Assembly: GCA_015056795.1 (NCBI GenBank)
Contig: SVFO01000014.1
Span: 1-64,000 of the forward strand
Length of the DNA: 64,000 nt
Direction: 5' to 3'
Source: Lachnospiraceae bacterium
Lineage (GTDB): Bacteria; Bacillota; Clostridia; Lachnospirales; Lachnospiraceae
The translations under genes were made by a program, and so were the position numbers. How positions within the stretch are numbered: the first letter of the stretch is position 1; every line of letters begins with the position of its first letter. The notes beneath the pieces are model-generated. The model had not been told where the DNA came from. It saw nothing but the letters and a program-made list of their open reading frames with translations, and did not search any database. Shown piece after piece: positions 9,245 to 19,000 of the stretch.

Positions 9245-9625
9245 ATGGACATTATCCTTTCAAATGCATCAAATGATCCGATCTACCTGCAGATCGTCAA
9301 TCAGATCAAAGCCTTGATCATCAGCGGAGAGCTTGCCGAAGGGGAAGCTCTTCCTTCCATGCGCAATCTTGCCCTGCAGCTTCGCATCAGCGTCATCACC
9401 ACAAAGCGTGCCTACGAGGAACTGGAGCGGGAAGGCTTTATTGAATCCTACACGGGAAAGGGCAGCTTTGTCAAAGGGCAAAACGCGGAACTCCTGCGCG
9501 AAACGAATCTAAAACAGATCGAGGCGCATCTTTCGGAAGCTGCAGAGATTGCCAAACGCAGCGGCATCGAGCTGTCGGAGATCAAATCCATTCTGGAGCT
9601 GTTTTATCAAGGCGATGAAGCATAA
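9245..9625 (+). CDS. GntR family regulator (YtrA-like, short)
   Basis: DPIYLQIVNQIKALIISGELAEGEALPSMRNLALQLRISVITTKRAYEELEREGFIESYTGKGSFV. Confidence 0.92.
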   Translation: MDIILSNASNDPIYLQIVNQIKALIISGELAEGEALPSMRNLALQLRISVITTKRAYEELEREGFIESYTGKGSFVKGQNAELLRETNLKQIEAHLSEAAEIAKRSGIELSEIKSILELFYQGDEA

Positions 9626-9700
9626 TATGGCATCACAAGACTTTCAGGCGCTCTGCGGGAATAAAGCTTATAACAGTGCATTCAGGCGCTCCGCACAAGT

Positions 9701-10135
9701 ATGATTATGAATAGAATTCTGAAGTATTTGAAAAAAAATCAAAAACAGCTGCTGGATGCCGCCGGTGCCGTACTGGCGGTTGCTTTGCTTTACCTTTTTT
9801 TCCACCTTACCGGCATCGGGTGCCCCATTAAGTTCCTGACAGGCATCTCCTGCCCCGGCTGCGGCATGACCAGAGCCTGCATCAGCGTTGCCACGTTTCA
9901 TTTCCGCCAGGCCTGGCATTTCCATCCCTTGGTCTATCTCCTTCCTGTTGCCCTGCTCGTTTATCTTTTTCGGCGCCGCATTTCTAGCAAAATTTATAAA
10001 ATTTTAATATTTACATTCCTCTTGCTATTTGTTACTATATATCTAGTCCGAATGTTTGGTCCTGCAAATGACGTCGTAGTGTTTCATCCAGAGCAAGGCT
10101 TCCTCTTTCGGGCAATCAAATTTATATTTACCTAA
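9701..10135 (+). CDS. DUF2752 family membrane protein
   Basis: GIGCPIKFLTGISCPGCGMTRAC motif. Confidence 0.8.
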   Translation: MIMNRILKYLKKNQKQLLDAAGAVLAVALLYLFFHLTGIGCPIKFLTGISCPGCGMTRACISVATFHFRQAWHFHPLVYLLPVALLVYLFRRRISSKIYKILIFTFLLLFVTIYLVRMFGPANDVVVFHPEQGFLFRAIKFIFT

Positions 10136-10147
10136 GGAGGATTTAAA

Positions 10148-10765
10148 ATGTTCTGTAGTAATTGTGGTACGGAAGTACCGGAAGGCAGCAATAATTGCCC
10201 CAATTGTGGCGCTCCGATTTCTACCAGCGCAAAAATGAATAATGCAATGAATAACGCAGCTGACATGGCGAAGAATGCCTTTGGTGCAGCTGAAAAATCC
10301 CTTGGCAGTGCCTTTAATGACATCCGCAATGACATTAACAATGGCGGGAACTATCCTACTGGCGGCGCTCTGAAGACCGACCGTAGCTTGGTTGCTTACA
10401 TCCTGCTGACCATCATCACCTGCGGAATTTATGGTTATTATTTTGTTTACTCCATGGCAAGAGATGTCAATATTGCCTGTGAAGGCGATGGCGAGCAGAC
10501 CTCCGGCCTGATTGCCTTTATCCTGCTCTCCATGATCACCTGTGGTTTCTATGCTTATTGGTGGTACTACAAGCTGGGCAATCGTCTGAATGCTAACGCT
10601 CCCCGCTATGGTCTGACCTTCCAGGAAAACGGTACAACGGTCCTGATGTGGTGTGTCATCGGTATGATCGCCTGCGGTATCGGCCCCTTTGTTGCAATGC
10701 ACATTCTGATCAAGAACACCAATACGATCTGCGCTGCATACAACCGTGTCAATGGTCTTGCATAA
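10148..10765 (+). CDS. Zinc-ribbon plus DUF4234-like membrane protein
   Basis: MFCSNCGTEVPEGSNNCPNCGAPI, then AYILLTIITCGIYGYYFVY repeats. Confidence 0.82.
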   Translation: MFCSNCGTEVPEGSNNCPNCGAPISTSAKMNNAMNNAADMAKNAFGAAEKSLGSAFNDIRNDINNGGNYPTGGALKTDRSLVAYILLTIITCGIYGYYFVYSMARDVNIACEGDGEQTSGLIAFILLSMITCGFYAYWWYYKLGNRLNANAPRYGLTFQENGTTVLMWCVIGMIACGIGPFVAMHILIKNTNTICAAYNRVNGLA

Positions 10766-10805
10766 TTCCTAATGCAGACGGCACAGATGGAATACGATTG
10801 ATAAA

Positions 10806-10847
10806 CAAAACGGCATCGTCGCCTGAAAGCGACAATGCCGTTTTTTA
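10806..10847. terminator. Bidirectional terminator
   Basis: aaaACGGCATcGTCGC..GCGACaATGCCGTtttttt. Confidence 0.75.
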
Positions 10848-13190
10848 TGAATGCAAAATCGTCACGGTTCCCGCTGCCCCGTCAACCGTCACATAATCTC
10901 CCGTCTTCAATACGGTGGTTGCATTTCCGCAGCCTACGACCGCAGGGATACCGAATTCCCTTGCCACAATGGCTGCATGGGACAAAGGTGCACCGATGTC
11001 CGTTATCACCGCCAAAACCTTTGGGAACGCCAGCGTCCAGCCGATGTTCGTCGCACTCGTCACGAGAATGTCTCCCTTTTGAAGCTCCGAAATGTGACTG
11101 ACGTCCTCCACGACACGAACGATGCCCGTCACCTTCCCGACGGCGCCGGGAAAGCCCTTGATCACTTCTTCTGAAATCTCCTTCCCATCGTTTGAGAGCT
11201 CTTCCATTCCGTCTGAAAAGAAGTCCCTTCTCGCGTGCGGATCACTTTTCCACTTTTCCGGATCAAAACGACCCAAAATCAGATTCGGGAAGCATGGATT
11301 TGCGGCATAGCCTTCATAGGTCGCACGCCGTTTTTCCAGATATTGCAGCGCTTCGTCCTTTCCTTTTAGGACGTCAAACACTTCGTCAAAGGTCAGCATG
11401 AAGACATTCTCACCAATGCCGCAAAGGCTACCCGTTTTCAGCAAATATTCCCGAAAAACGCAGAAGATATAGACGCCCTTGCTCCGAATGTCCTCACGGA
11501 ATTCATTTGCATGAATAAAGGCCGCCATGCGCTTGTCAATCCACTTGCTCTTGGAAGGATACTTTTTCTTAAATTCCTTAAGGTTCGCCTCGTAAACCTT
11601 CCTTTCGCGCTCCTGCATGGCGCGTATGTCAGAGCCATTCTTTTCATAATCTTCCAAAAGCTCGTCCAGATATGCCGGATTCTCATAAGGCCTCGGCGAC
11701 ATCAGTTCCATTTCTGAGGCACTTCTGTGACCACAGATCTTCAGGTACTCTTCCCTGCTCATCCTTCCCCGTGCCACGTCCTCGAGATATAAAAGCGGCT
11801 TCATGGAATCAATGACGCCCGTGCATCCGCCGCATAAGCTCCGTGCCATCTCTTCCCCTGCGATCTTCGCGATCTTCCCCCGCGTGGTGAAAAGCGCGAG
11901 CATGGAGGTTCCACATTCCGCAAGAATGGAGGCCAGACAGTCATTAAGTGTAGGAATCAGCACGGTATTCCAATACCCTAAAAGCTCTTCCTTGTCATCC
12001 ATCTCCTTGATTTTCCTGATCAGCTCTCTTGAAATATCTGGCAGTTCTGCAACCATACGATGCTTTTCCTTCCGCGAAAGCTTTGATTTGTTTTTTGGAA
12101 AGAACAGCTGAAAGATTTTTCGTAAAAAAGCCTTTTTATCAAAATAGGTCAGGGGAATCTGTACTCCCTCGGGAATGTTTCCCGCAAGATCTCCCAAGGC
12201 TTCAAAGGCTTTTTCCTTCGACTTTCCAAAGCTCACCATGGCGGAGCACATGATGGAAATATTCATGTAAGGCTGTCCACAGACATTGTCGAGCCAATCC
12301 GGAAGTCCTAACAGCCCATTGATCTTTTCCAGGACGCTAAAGGTCATGGGGGATACGCTATTTAAGAAAATCTCGCCCACGTTCGTTCTGGTCAGGAGCT
12401 TTCGCCCCGACAGACTTCCGTTGACCTCATAGGTGTCCATGTTTAGCCTTCGCAGCGTCGTGATGGGGCGCGCCTGCAAGATATAGACCTTCCCCCGTGA
12501 CACTGCCCACTCAATGTCCATCGGCATGCCATAATGACTTCGAATGCTGCGACAATACTTTCCGAGAGTCTTACCATACCGCGCCATGGGCGAAGCATTT
12601 CCCTCTTCATAGACAAGCGTATCCGTCCGAATGGTAAACTCGGTCGCATTCTCCTGTCCTGAAACTAGCTTTTCACCCTCACCCGCCACAAAGTTACCGA
12701 TCATGACGTCATCCCGTCCGCTGATGGGATCACTCGTAAAGACCACGCCGGCATATTCCGGTTTCACAAATCGCTGGATGACCACGGCCATGCCAAGCCT
12801 CTCTAAAGAAAAGCTTTCTCCATAACCCGTAACGCGCCCATTCCCTGCGGAAGCAACGACCTGCTCCAGCGCATTCATGATCTCTTCTTTCTTAACGTCC
12901 GTAACTGTCTCATATTGCCCCGCAAAGGAGGCACTGCGCCCATCCTCTCCAATCGCAGAGGAGCGCACCGCATAGGTATGTCCCGAAGGAAAACGTTCGA
13001 TCAGCTCCTCAAGCTCCTCCCGCGCCTTAGGACTAATCTCGCCCGCGCAAAAGGCATCCTCAGAGATGGCATAGCCCTCAGGAATCGGCAGTTTTAGATA
13101 TTTGATCATGCGGTCCAGCGATAGTGCTTTTCCGCCAATCTTCCCCTCTATTTCAGAAGGAACCCTTCCAAGTGAATATATGTAGCTCAT
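10845..13190 (-). CDS. PEP/pyruvate-dikinase-type phosphotransferase, rifampicin-phosphotransferase (Rph)-like architecture
   Basis: YAVRSSAIGEDGRSASFAGQYET ATP-grasp, VVFTSDPISGR, C-terminal LSHAAIVAREFGIPAVVGCGNAT phospho-His domain. Confidence 0.8.
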   Translation of the reverse strand: MSYIYSLGRVPSEIEGKIGGKALSLDRMIKYLKLPIPEGYAISEDAFCAGEISPKAREELEELIERFPSGHTYAVRSSAIGEDGRSASFAGQYETVTDVKKEEIMNALEQVVASAGNGRVTGYGESFSLERLGMAVVIQRFVKPEYAGVVFTSDPISGRDDVMIGNFVAGEGEKLVSGQENATEFTIRTDTLVYEEGNASPMARYGKTLGKYCRSIRSHYGMPMDIEWAVSRGKVYILQARPITTLRRLNMDTYEVNGSLSGRKLLTRTNVGEIFLNSVSPMTFSVLEKINGLLGLPDWLDNVCGQPYMNISIMCSAMVSFGKSKEKAFEALGDLAGNIPEGVQIPLTYFDKKAFLRKIFQLFFPKNKSKLSRKEKHRMVAELPDISRELIRKIKEMDDKEELLGYWNTVLIPTLNDCLASILAECGTSMLALFTTRGKIAKIAGEEMARSLCGGCTGVIDSMKPLLYLEDVARGRMSREEYLKICGHRSASEMELMSPRPYENPAYLDELLEDYEKNGSDIRAMQERERKVYEANLKEFKKKYPSKSKWIDKRMAAFIHANEFREDIRSKGVYIFCVFREYLLKTGSLCGIGENVFMLTFDEVFDVLKGKDEALQYLEKRRATYEGYAANPCFPNLILGRFDPEKWKSDPHARRDFFSDGMEELSNDGKEISEEVIKGFPGAVGKVTGIVRVVEDVSHISELQKGDILVTSATNIGWTLAFPKVLAVITDIGAPLSHAAIVAREFGIPAVVGCGNATTVLKTGDYVTVDGAAGTVTILHS

Positions 13191-13768
13191 GTTTCCCTCA
13201 TCAATAAATCAAATCTCATGTCTAAAAACTTTTGCAGCTCCTCATCATTCTCGAGATCTAATCCAAAATCTCTTTTGATATCGTCCTTCCGATAGACGAT
13301 CAGTTGCATCATGGTCGACAGCTCATAGGCAATCAGCCTGCATTCCATGTCGCTTTTCCTTCCGCCATAATGCCTGACCACAAAAGGATAACTAAAGGAT
13401 TCCTCGCCCAGATCCCTTCGAAAAAGCACGTGACTTGTGATCGCTTTCGTCAGCTTATAATTGCTCAGCAGAGATTTAATCACAATAAAATGAAGTCTTT
13501 TTAAGGTCTCCTTCGGAGACAGGTCTGCTGCCAGAATCTCTTCAACTCCCTGTTCCTTCAAAAACGCCTCATATTTTCGATGAAAAACCTGATGCAACAG
13601 GCTTTCTCTAGACCCAAAGCAGTAATTGATCATGGATGGCTTTACGTCCGTTCGGGATGCGATCTGCCTTGAAGTCACCTCCATGGGATCCTTCGCCTCC
13701 TCCATCAGTTCTGCCGTTGCCTGAAGAAGCTTTTCCTTTGTAATCTCTAGTTTTTTATCCTTTTGCAT
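13187..13768 (-). CDS. TetR/AcrR family regulator
   Basis: ITKEKLLQATAELMEE...VTSRQIASRTDVKPSMINYCFGSRESLL; start at MQKDK with GAGGTG RBS. Confidence 0.88.
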   Translation of the reverse strand: MQKDKKLEITKEKLLQATAELMEEAKDPMEVTSRQIASRTDVKPSMINYCFGSRESLLHQVFHRKYEAFLKEQGVEEILAADLSPKETLKRLHFIVIKSLLSNYKLTKAITSHVLFRRDLGEESFSYPFVVRHYGGRKSDMECRLIAYELSTMMQLIVYRKDDIKRDFGLDLENDEELQKFLDMRFDLLMRET

Positions 13769-13781
13769 AAGCACCTCGCGC

Positions 13782-13803
13782 ATTATTGAACATGTTCAAT
13801 AAT
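13782..13803. promoter_or_regulatory. 22-bp perfect palindrome, candidate TetR operator
   Basis: ATTATTGAACATGTTCAATAAT, immediately upstream of the TetR RBS. Confidence 0.75.
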
Positions 13804-13864
13804 ATACTAACAAAATTGCAGGTGGCTGTCAATATTCAAATTTACAGCTACCTGCATAATGTTA

Positions 13865-15061
13865 CTAACCATGCATGGCTTTCAGCCAAATCCTTCGTAT
13901 TGCCAATACGCATAGCACAAGACCAATCGGAAATACGATTCCGGCAAGGATGCCTGCCTTCAAATTATCCCCTGCCATTTGAGATATGTTACCTACTAAG
14001 GTCGGAGCTACGGTTCCTCCCAAGTCCCCAGCTAATGCAAGAAGCGCAAACATTGCCGTTCCGCCCTTTGGAATGGTTTTTGAAGCGACACTGATAGATC
14101 CCGGCCACATAATGCCGACGGAGAATCCACAGAGCGCGCAGCCTATCAACCCCAGGGCAGGAGCATTCCCTAGCCCCGCAAGCAAATAGCAACCAACGCA
14201 AAGGATTCCCGAGAAAATCATAAAGGCTGACAGATCAACCTTCTCACCAAATTTACCATAAAGAATTCTGCTGATCCCCATACATATGGCAAACCCGCAT
14301 GGCCCTGCCAGATCACCTACCGTCTTTGACACTTGGAGTGCAGACTCCGCGAAGGCAGATGCCCACTGAGTCATAGCTATTTCAGAAGAACCCGCGCAGA
14401 CCATCAGCACAATAAATATCCAAAAAAACTTTGTTTTCAAGAGCTGTCCCATGGTCAGGCCTTCCCCGTCCTCCACAAGCTTCTCTATGGGACAGGTGAC
14501 AAAATTGTAAATGTTGTAAATTGGGATCAATGCCCAAATGCAGGCAAGAATTCTCCAATTCTCCAATCCAAAGATCGTGAAGAACAATGTCGAAAGCAAA
14601 ATAACCCCCAAAAAGCCCCAGCAATAAAATGAATGTAACAGGCTCATCATGGACTCTTTGTTATCAAATGGGCATGCCTCGATTATAGGGCTTGCCAGCA
14701 CCTCGATCAAACCACTTCCAATGGCATAAACAATGACGCAAATCAGGATTCCAAGGAAGGGCGTCGGAGTCACGTCGGGAAGAATGGAAAGCCCGGCAAG
14801 TCCCACGCCACATGCAATTTCTGAAGTAATAATACAGGGGCGATACCCTATTTTATCCACCGCCTTTGCACAGATAAAATCGACTACCAGCTGCGTCAAA
14901 AAAAATACGGCGGATATAACCGCCAAATTGCCAAAAGAAAGCCCATAATCTTCATGAAAGGTCATGTATAACAACGGGAGAAAATTAGCGCAAATAGCCT
15001 GCGTCACAAAGCTTAAATAACAGGCAAGCAAGGTTTTTTTATATTTCCGACGTGTGTGCAT
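13865..15061 (-). CDS. MFS transporter
   Basis: 12-TM-like hydrophobic protein with MFS-type loops (DKIGYRP). Confidence 0.85.
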   Translation of the reverse strand: MHTRRKYKKTLLACYLSFVTQAICANFLPLLYMTFHEDYGLSFGNLAVISAVFFLTQLVVDFICAKAVDKIGYRPCIITSEIACGVGLAGLSILPDVTPTPFLGILICVIVYAIGSGLIEVLASPIIEACPFDNKESMMSLLHSFYCWGFLGVILLSTLFFTIFGLENWRILACIWALIPIYNIYNFVTCPIEKLVEDGEGLTMGQLLKTKFFWIFIVLMVCAGSSEIAMTQWASAFAESALQVSKTVGDLAGPCGFAICMGISRILYGKFGEKVDLSAFMIFSGILCVGCYLLAGLGNAPALGLIGCALCGFSVGIMWPGSISVASKTIPKGGTAMFALLALAGDLGGTVAPTLVGNISQMAGDNLKAGILAGIVFPIGLVLCVLAIRRIWLKAMHG

Positions 15062-15147
15062 AACATACTCCTAAGACTGAAATGATTCCAGGATCGTTCG
15101 GACAGATGCAAACCGTATCCCTGCAAAGTCATCCCAACAGGGTGGGC

Positions 15148-15954
15148 TTACAGCTGCGCCGACATTTCAAAAAGCTCCTCCGGCACGTATTTCTTTTCCG
15201 ACATTTTGGTGCGATAGAACTCAATATATTTTTCCATGTAGGTAAAATTATAGGTTTTTCCGATGAGTTCCTCGGTATAATACTCTGCAAGCCCCTCAAG
15301 TCGGTCATAAGCTTCTATCGAATAAGGAATTTTCTTTCCTAGCAGCATAATGATATATTCATGCAGAAACATGTTCCTAGCCGAATGGTAGTCCCTGTCG
15401 ACGCTAAAAAGATCATAGACATTCCCATCCTCCGATTCATACAGGATTGCCTCGACTCCGTGCTCAATAGAGCTGATTAGTGACGCGCAAAAAAGCTTTT
15501 CACTTTTGATTCCTACAAGCGCTTCAGCCTTTTCCTCAAGTCCTTCTTCATCAAATCTCCTTTGCCATTCCTGCGCGGCTTTGGCAAGGCGTTTTTCCTC
15601 TTCCGGCCATATCCTTGTGCAATAATCCTCATGATACTTTACGAAAATGCCAAGGATCTCCAAAAGCGCATCCGTATAAACTTCGAAGCCCTGAAAGCCC
15701 CCCTCACCTTTGATCTTATTTATGGCATCCTGCGCATTTCCGGCATACATCCCTATCCAGAAGAGCTTACCATCATATTCGCCGCCCTTCATCGTCAGCT
15801 CCTTCTCATACTTTTTTAAGGTCGCAATGTCCTCCGGTGAAACGCTGTCATGATGCTTGTTTCCGTATGCATTATCATAGCCTACCTTGGCCACGGACAT
15901 CAAATGAAAGAAAAAATTATTGTCCTTGTCATAAACACATTGAATCTTCCCCAT
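15148..15954 (-). CDS. Hypothetical protein
   Basis: 268-aa ORF, no recognisable domain. Confidence 0.6.
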   Translation of the reverse strand: MGKIQCVYDKDNNFFFHLMSVAKVGYDNAYGNKHHDSVSPEDIATLKKYEKELTMKGGEYDGKLFWIGMYAGNAQDAINKIKGEGGFQGFEVYTDALLEILGIFVKYHEDYCTRIWPEEEKRLAKAAQEWQRRFDEEGLEEKAEALVGIKSEKLFCASLISSIEHGVEAILYESEDGNVYDLFSVDRDYHSARNMFLHEYIIMLLGKKIPYSIEAYDRLEGLAEYYTEELIGKTYNFTYMEKYIEFYRTKMSEKKYVPEELFEMSAQL

Positions 15955-16047
15955 GATTCACCCCCATAACAAAAATATACTTTTCCCAGTTCATTCTGAA
16001 ACCCTTATCATAATATCATCTTTGAAAATAGCTTTCAAGGATACAAA

Positions 16048-19000
16048 TCAAGCAATTGGCAGCCTTAAATTTTCCGACCAGATCATTTGGCCATCCTCCC
16101 ACAATTCCAACCGCTGACCCATGCCTTCACCAAACGTTACCAGCCGTGGGCTCTCGGGTATGCCGTTGCGGTCAAGGTCATATTCCCAACTCGCCATAGA
16201 GAAAGAGGAGGCATCTCGAAGTTTTAAGTCCAATATTCTGATCTTTCCGTTAGCATCATAGTCAAAGCAGATTTCCACCTCCTCCCAGACATCCTCCTTA
16301 GAATAACCTTCAATGCCCTGCAAAGCCATTAGACAAGGTCGTCCTTCCAACTCGGTCAAATGAATTTCCCAAATGCCCCAATCCATGATGCCGCCAATTT
16401 CAGCTCCGGCCTTCGTCTTTGCGACCTCATACTCATAGTAGCGCTTCATTTCTTCGCAAAAAGAATCCCCCGTTTGCTCTGCCAGCGTCTTCCACTCATC
16501 GTAGCGATCCTTTACGCTAAAGGAGATCGTCCGTCCATATCCGTCACAGCCTAGAATGATCTCATAAGGATCCGTTCCGTGCGTTAACTTAAGCGGCAGG
16601 GATTTGCAGGTCTCCAGTTCCTTCCAACCGTCACCTGCCTTCTTAAGTACGGCGAATTCTTCCAGCGGCATGGAATTGACGTGAGGTTCTATCATGAGCA
16701 AAATCTCCTTCTCCCCGTCGCCATCCAAATCCACAAAATAACGATCTCCAAAGCCTACGCCGACGTCCTCCTCATGATCATAAACAATCCCTTGCCTCAT
16801 AAGATACAAAGACAGGTGCCGGCAAACGCCATCCCGGTAAAAACTAATCAAATAATCTTTCAGCCCATCTTCATTAAGGTCCTCGACCTTTGACCACCAA
16901 GGCCCCATAGCACTAAAATCCGGATGAACGTAAACATACTTGTCCCTAATGGCTTTTTGTGCTTTTTCCGTGATTTCTTCCGTGCCATTCGGGGTGGTAT
17001 GACTATAGATTCTCTTGTTATCATTTTGTAATACCATCTCCACCTTCTCAACGAATTCAAGCCCATGCCCGTCATAACGTAAGAATTCCCAATACCCTTC
17101 AAAGGCAGTTGAAATAATCTCATGCGCAATCATGCCATTTTCGGTAAGATAGTATTCGTTTTTAGTCCAGCCGGAAAGCAAATGCACTAACTGATGATCT
17201 CTGTAGGTATACATGTCATATATGACGCCGTTAAAAGATCCCTTCGGATCAGGATCATTCTCTCCGAAAAGGAGTTCGTCAACTCCATCCCCGTCTATGT
17301 CTTTGATCAGATATCCCACGTTTTGCCATGCAATGGCGTGGTCATTTACAATTCCGTCAAAAAGATGCGATAGCTCCCAACTAAACAAATCCTTTCCTTC
17401 CGAATCTTGATATAACTTGTGGTTGTCTCCCCACGCCTGCGGATCGTAAATCACCCCTTCCGCAAGGTGGATCAATTCGTAATATGCATTAAGTACTTCC
17501 GAACGGTCAGGAATGGTGTTTCCCATGCTCAGCGTCTGTACGTTTTGCACCTTCCCCGTCCGCAGTGTTTCAATGCTATCCGGCGTCAATATCGTGGTGT
17601 CTGGCATGATCACCTTATACCCACCAAGCTCTCCTGACAAAATTGCCTCATACTCCTCCTTGGAAATAATCTGATCTGCATGAGGCAGCTTGCGATAATA
17701 TACTTCCTTCTCGTTTTCTCCAGATCTTAATATCGTGCCTGTCAGCCATTCTTCCACTTCCATGGCAGTACCATTCTTCGGAAGCCGCCAAAATCTTGCA
17801 TTTGTGCCCTCCGACCCAATCCATGCCGTGCAATCCCTGATCGCACCGTTTTCACATACCTCCCTCGATCCTCCCCGATATCCCACGTGCTGTTCCGTCA
17901 GAAGATAGGCTACGCCGTCCTTCCAAGTATAAACATCATTAAAAACCAGATAGGGATCATGCTTGCAGCCAATCAGAAATTCCTCCGTTCCGTCACCATT
18001 GAGGTCAATCAGGGAATAGACGGGTGTCTCAACTTCATTCCGCGCGGTATCCAAAAACCATGTATTGACATATGCATCCCCTAGTTCATCCAATACCTCA
18101 TCACTTACTTTTTCGCCCTTTCGCACCTCCAGCAGCGCGTCATAATATGTCTTTGCAATCTCCGCATAGGCTTCCCGCGCAGTAGCTCCTATGTAATTCT
18201 TATACTCCCTGTCAGAATAAAGAACTAATTCCTGATAACCCCATCCGCCTTCGCCTACTGGCAGAGACATGATGGAATCAAACAACATCATCAGCACCTG
18301 GGTCTTGCCATCCTTGTCATAGCGAAACCAAAGTTTGATTCTGCCCCAATCGTCCTGTTCGTCCATTCCAATGATTCCATATGTTGCCATGAGGCATGGC
18401 AAGCCGTCGTAATAATCGGGAACAACCTCCTTAAGTCCCCAGCGGTTCACGCTGCCGCATTCTTTCCCAGCAAGCTCTTCCCAAGGCGTCTGCAGGATCT
18501 TTTTATACTCAGCAAGATACTTTTGTAAGGTCCTTTTTTCGTCCACCGTACATTCATTGGAGGCAATCCTTTTTTCCATGCCCTTGCAGTAATCTTCTAA
18601 AGAAAAATCACAGTAGGATCTGAATCCCTTTAGGGTAATCTCTGCAATGCCTTGATTCTTTTTATAGGTTACCTGAATGGGAAAAAAATTCTCGCTCTCC
18701 GGATAGGCATGTCTTTCCTCCAACGCCTTCCATTCTCCTATGTTTGTCTTCTTAAGAACCATGTAGACGTTTTCAACATCTTTAGCATCTCCATTCCACA
18801 GGGAAAGGAACAATTCCTGAACGCCATCCCCGTCAAAGTCCGAATAACGCCAGCTTAAAACGTCAATAATATCCTTGCGTAACTCATAAATGCATTCCCC
18901 GTTCCAATAGACCTTTAATATGTTTTGAAGAGTTGAGTCGTAGGAATAACGGCACGCCACATATTCATAGATGCCATTTTCATCCAAATCACCTAAGCCA

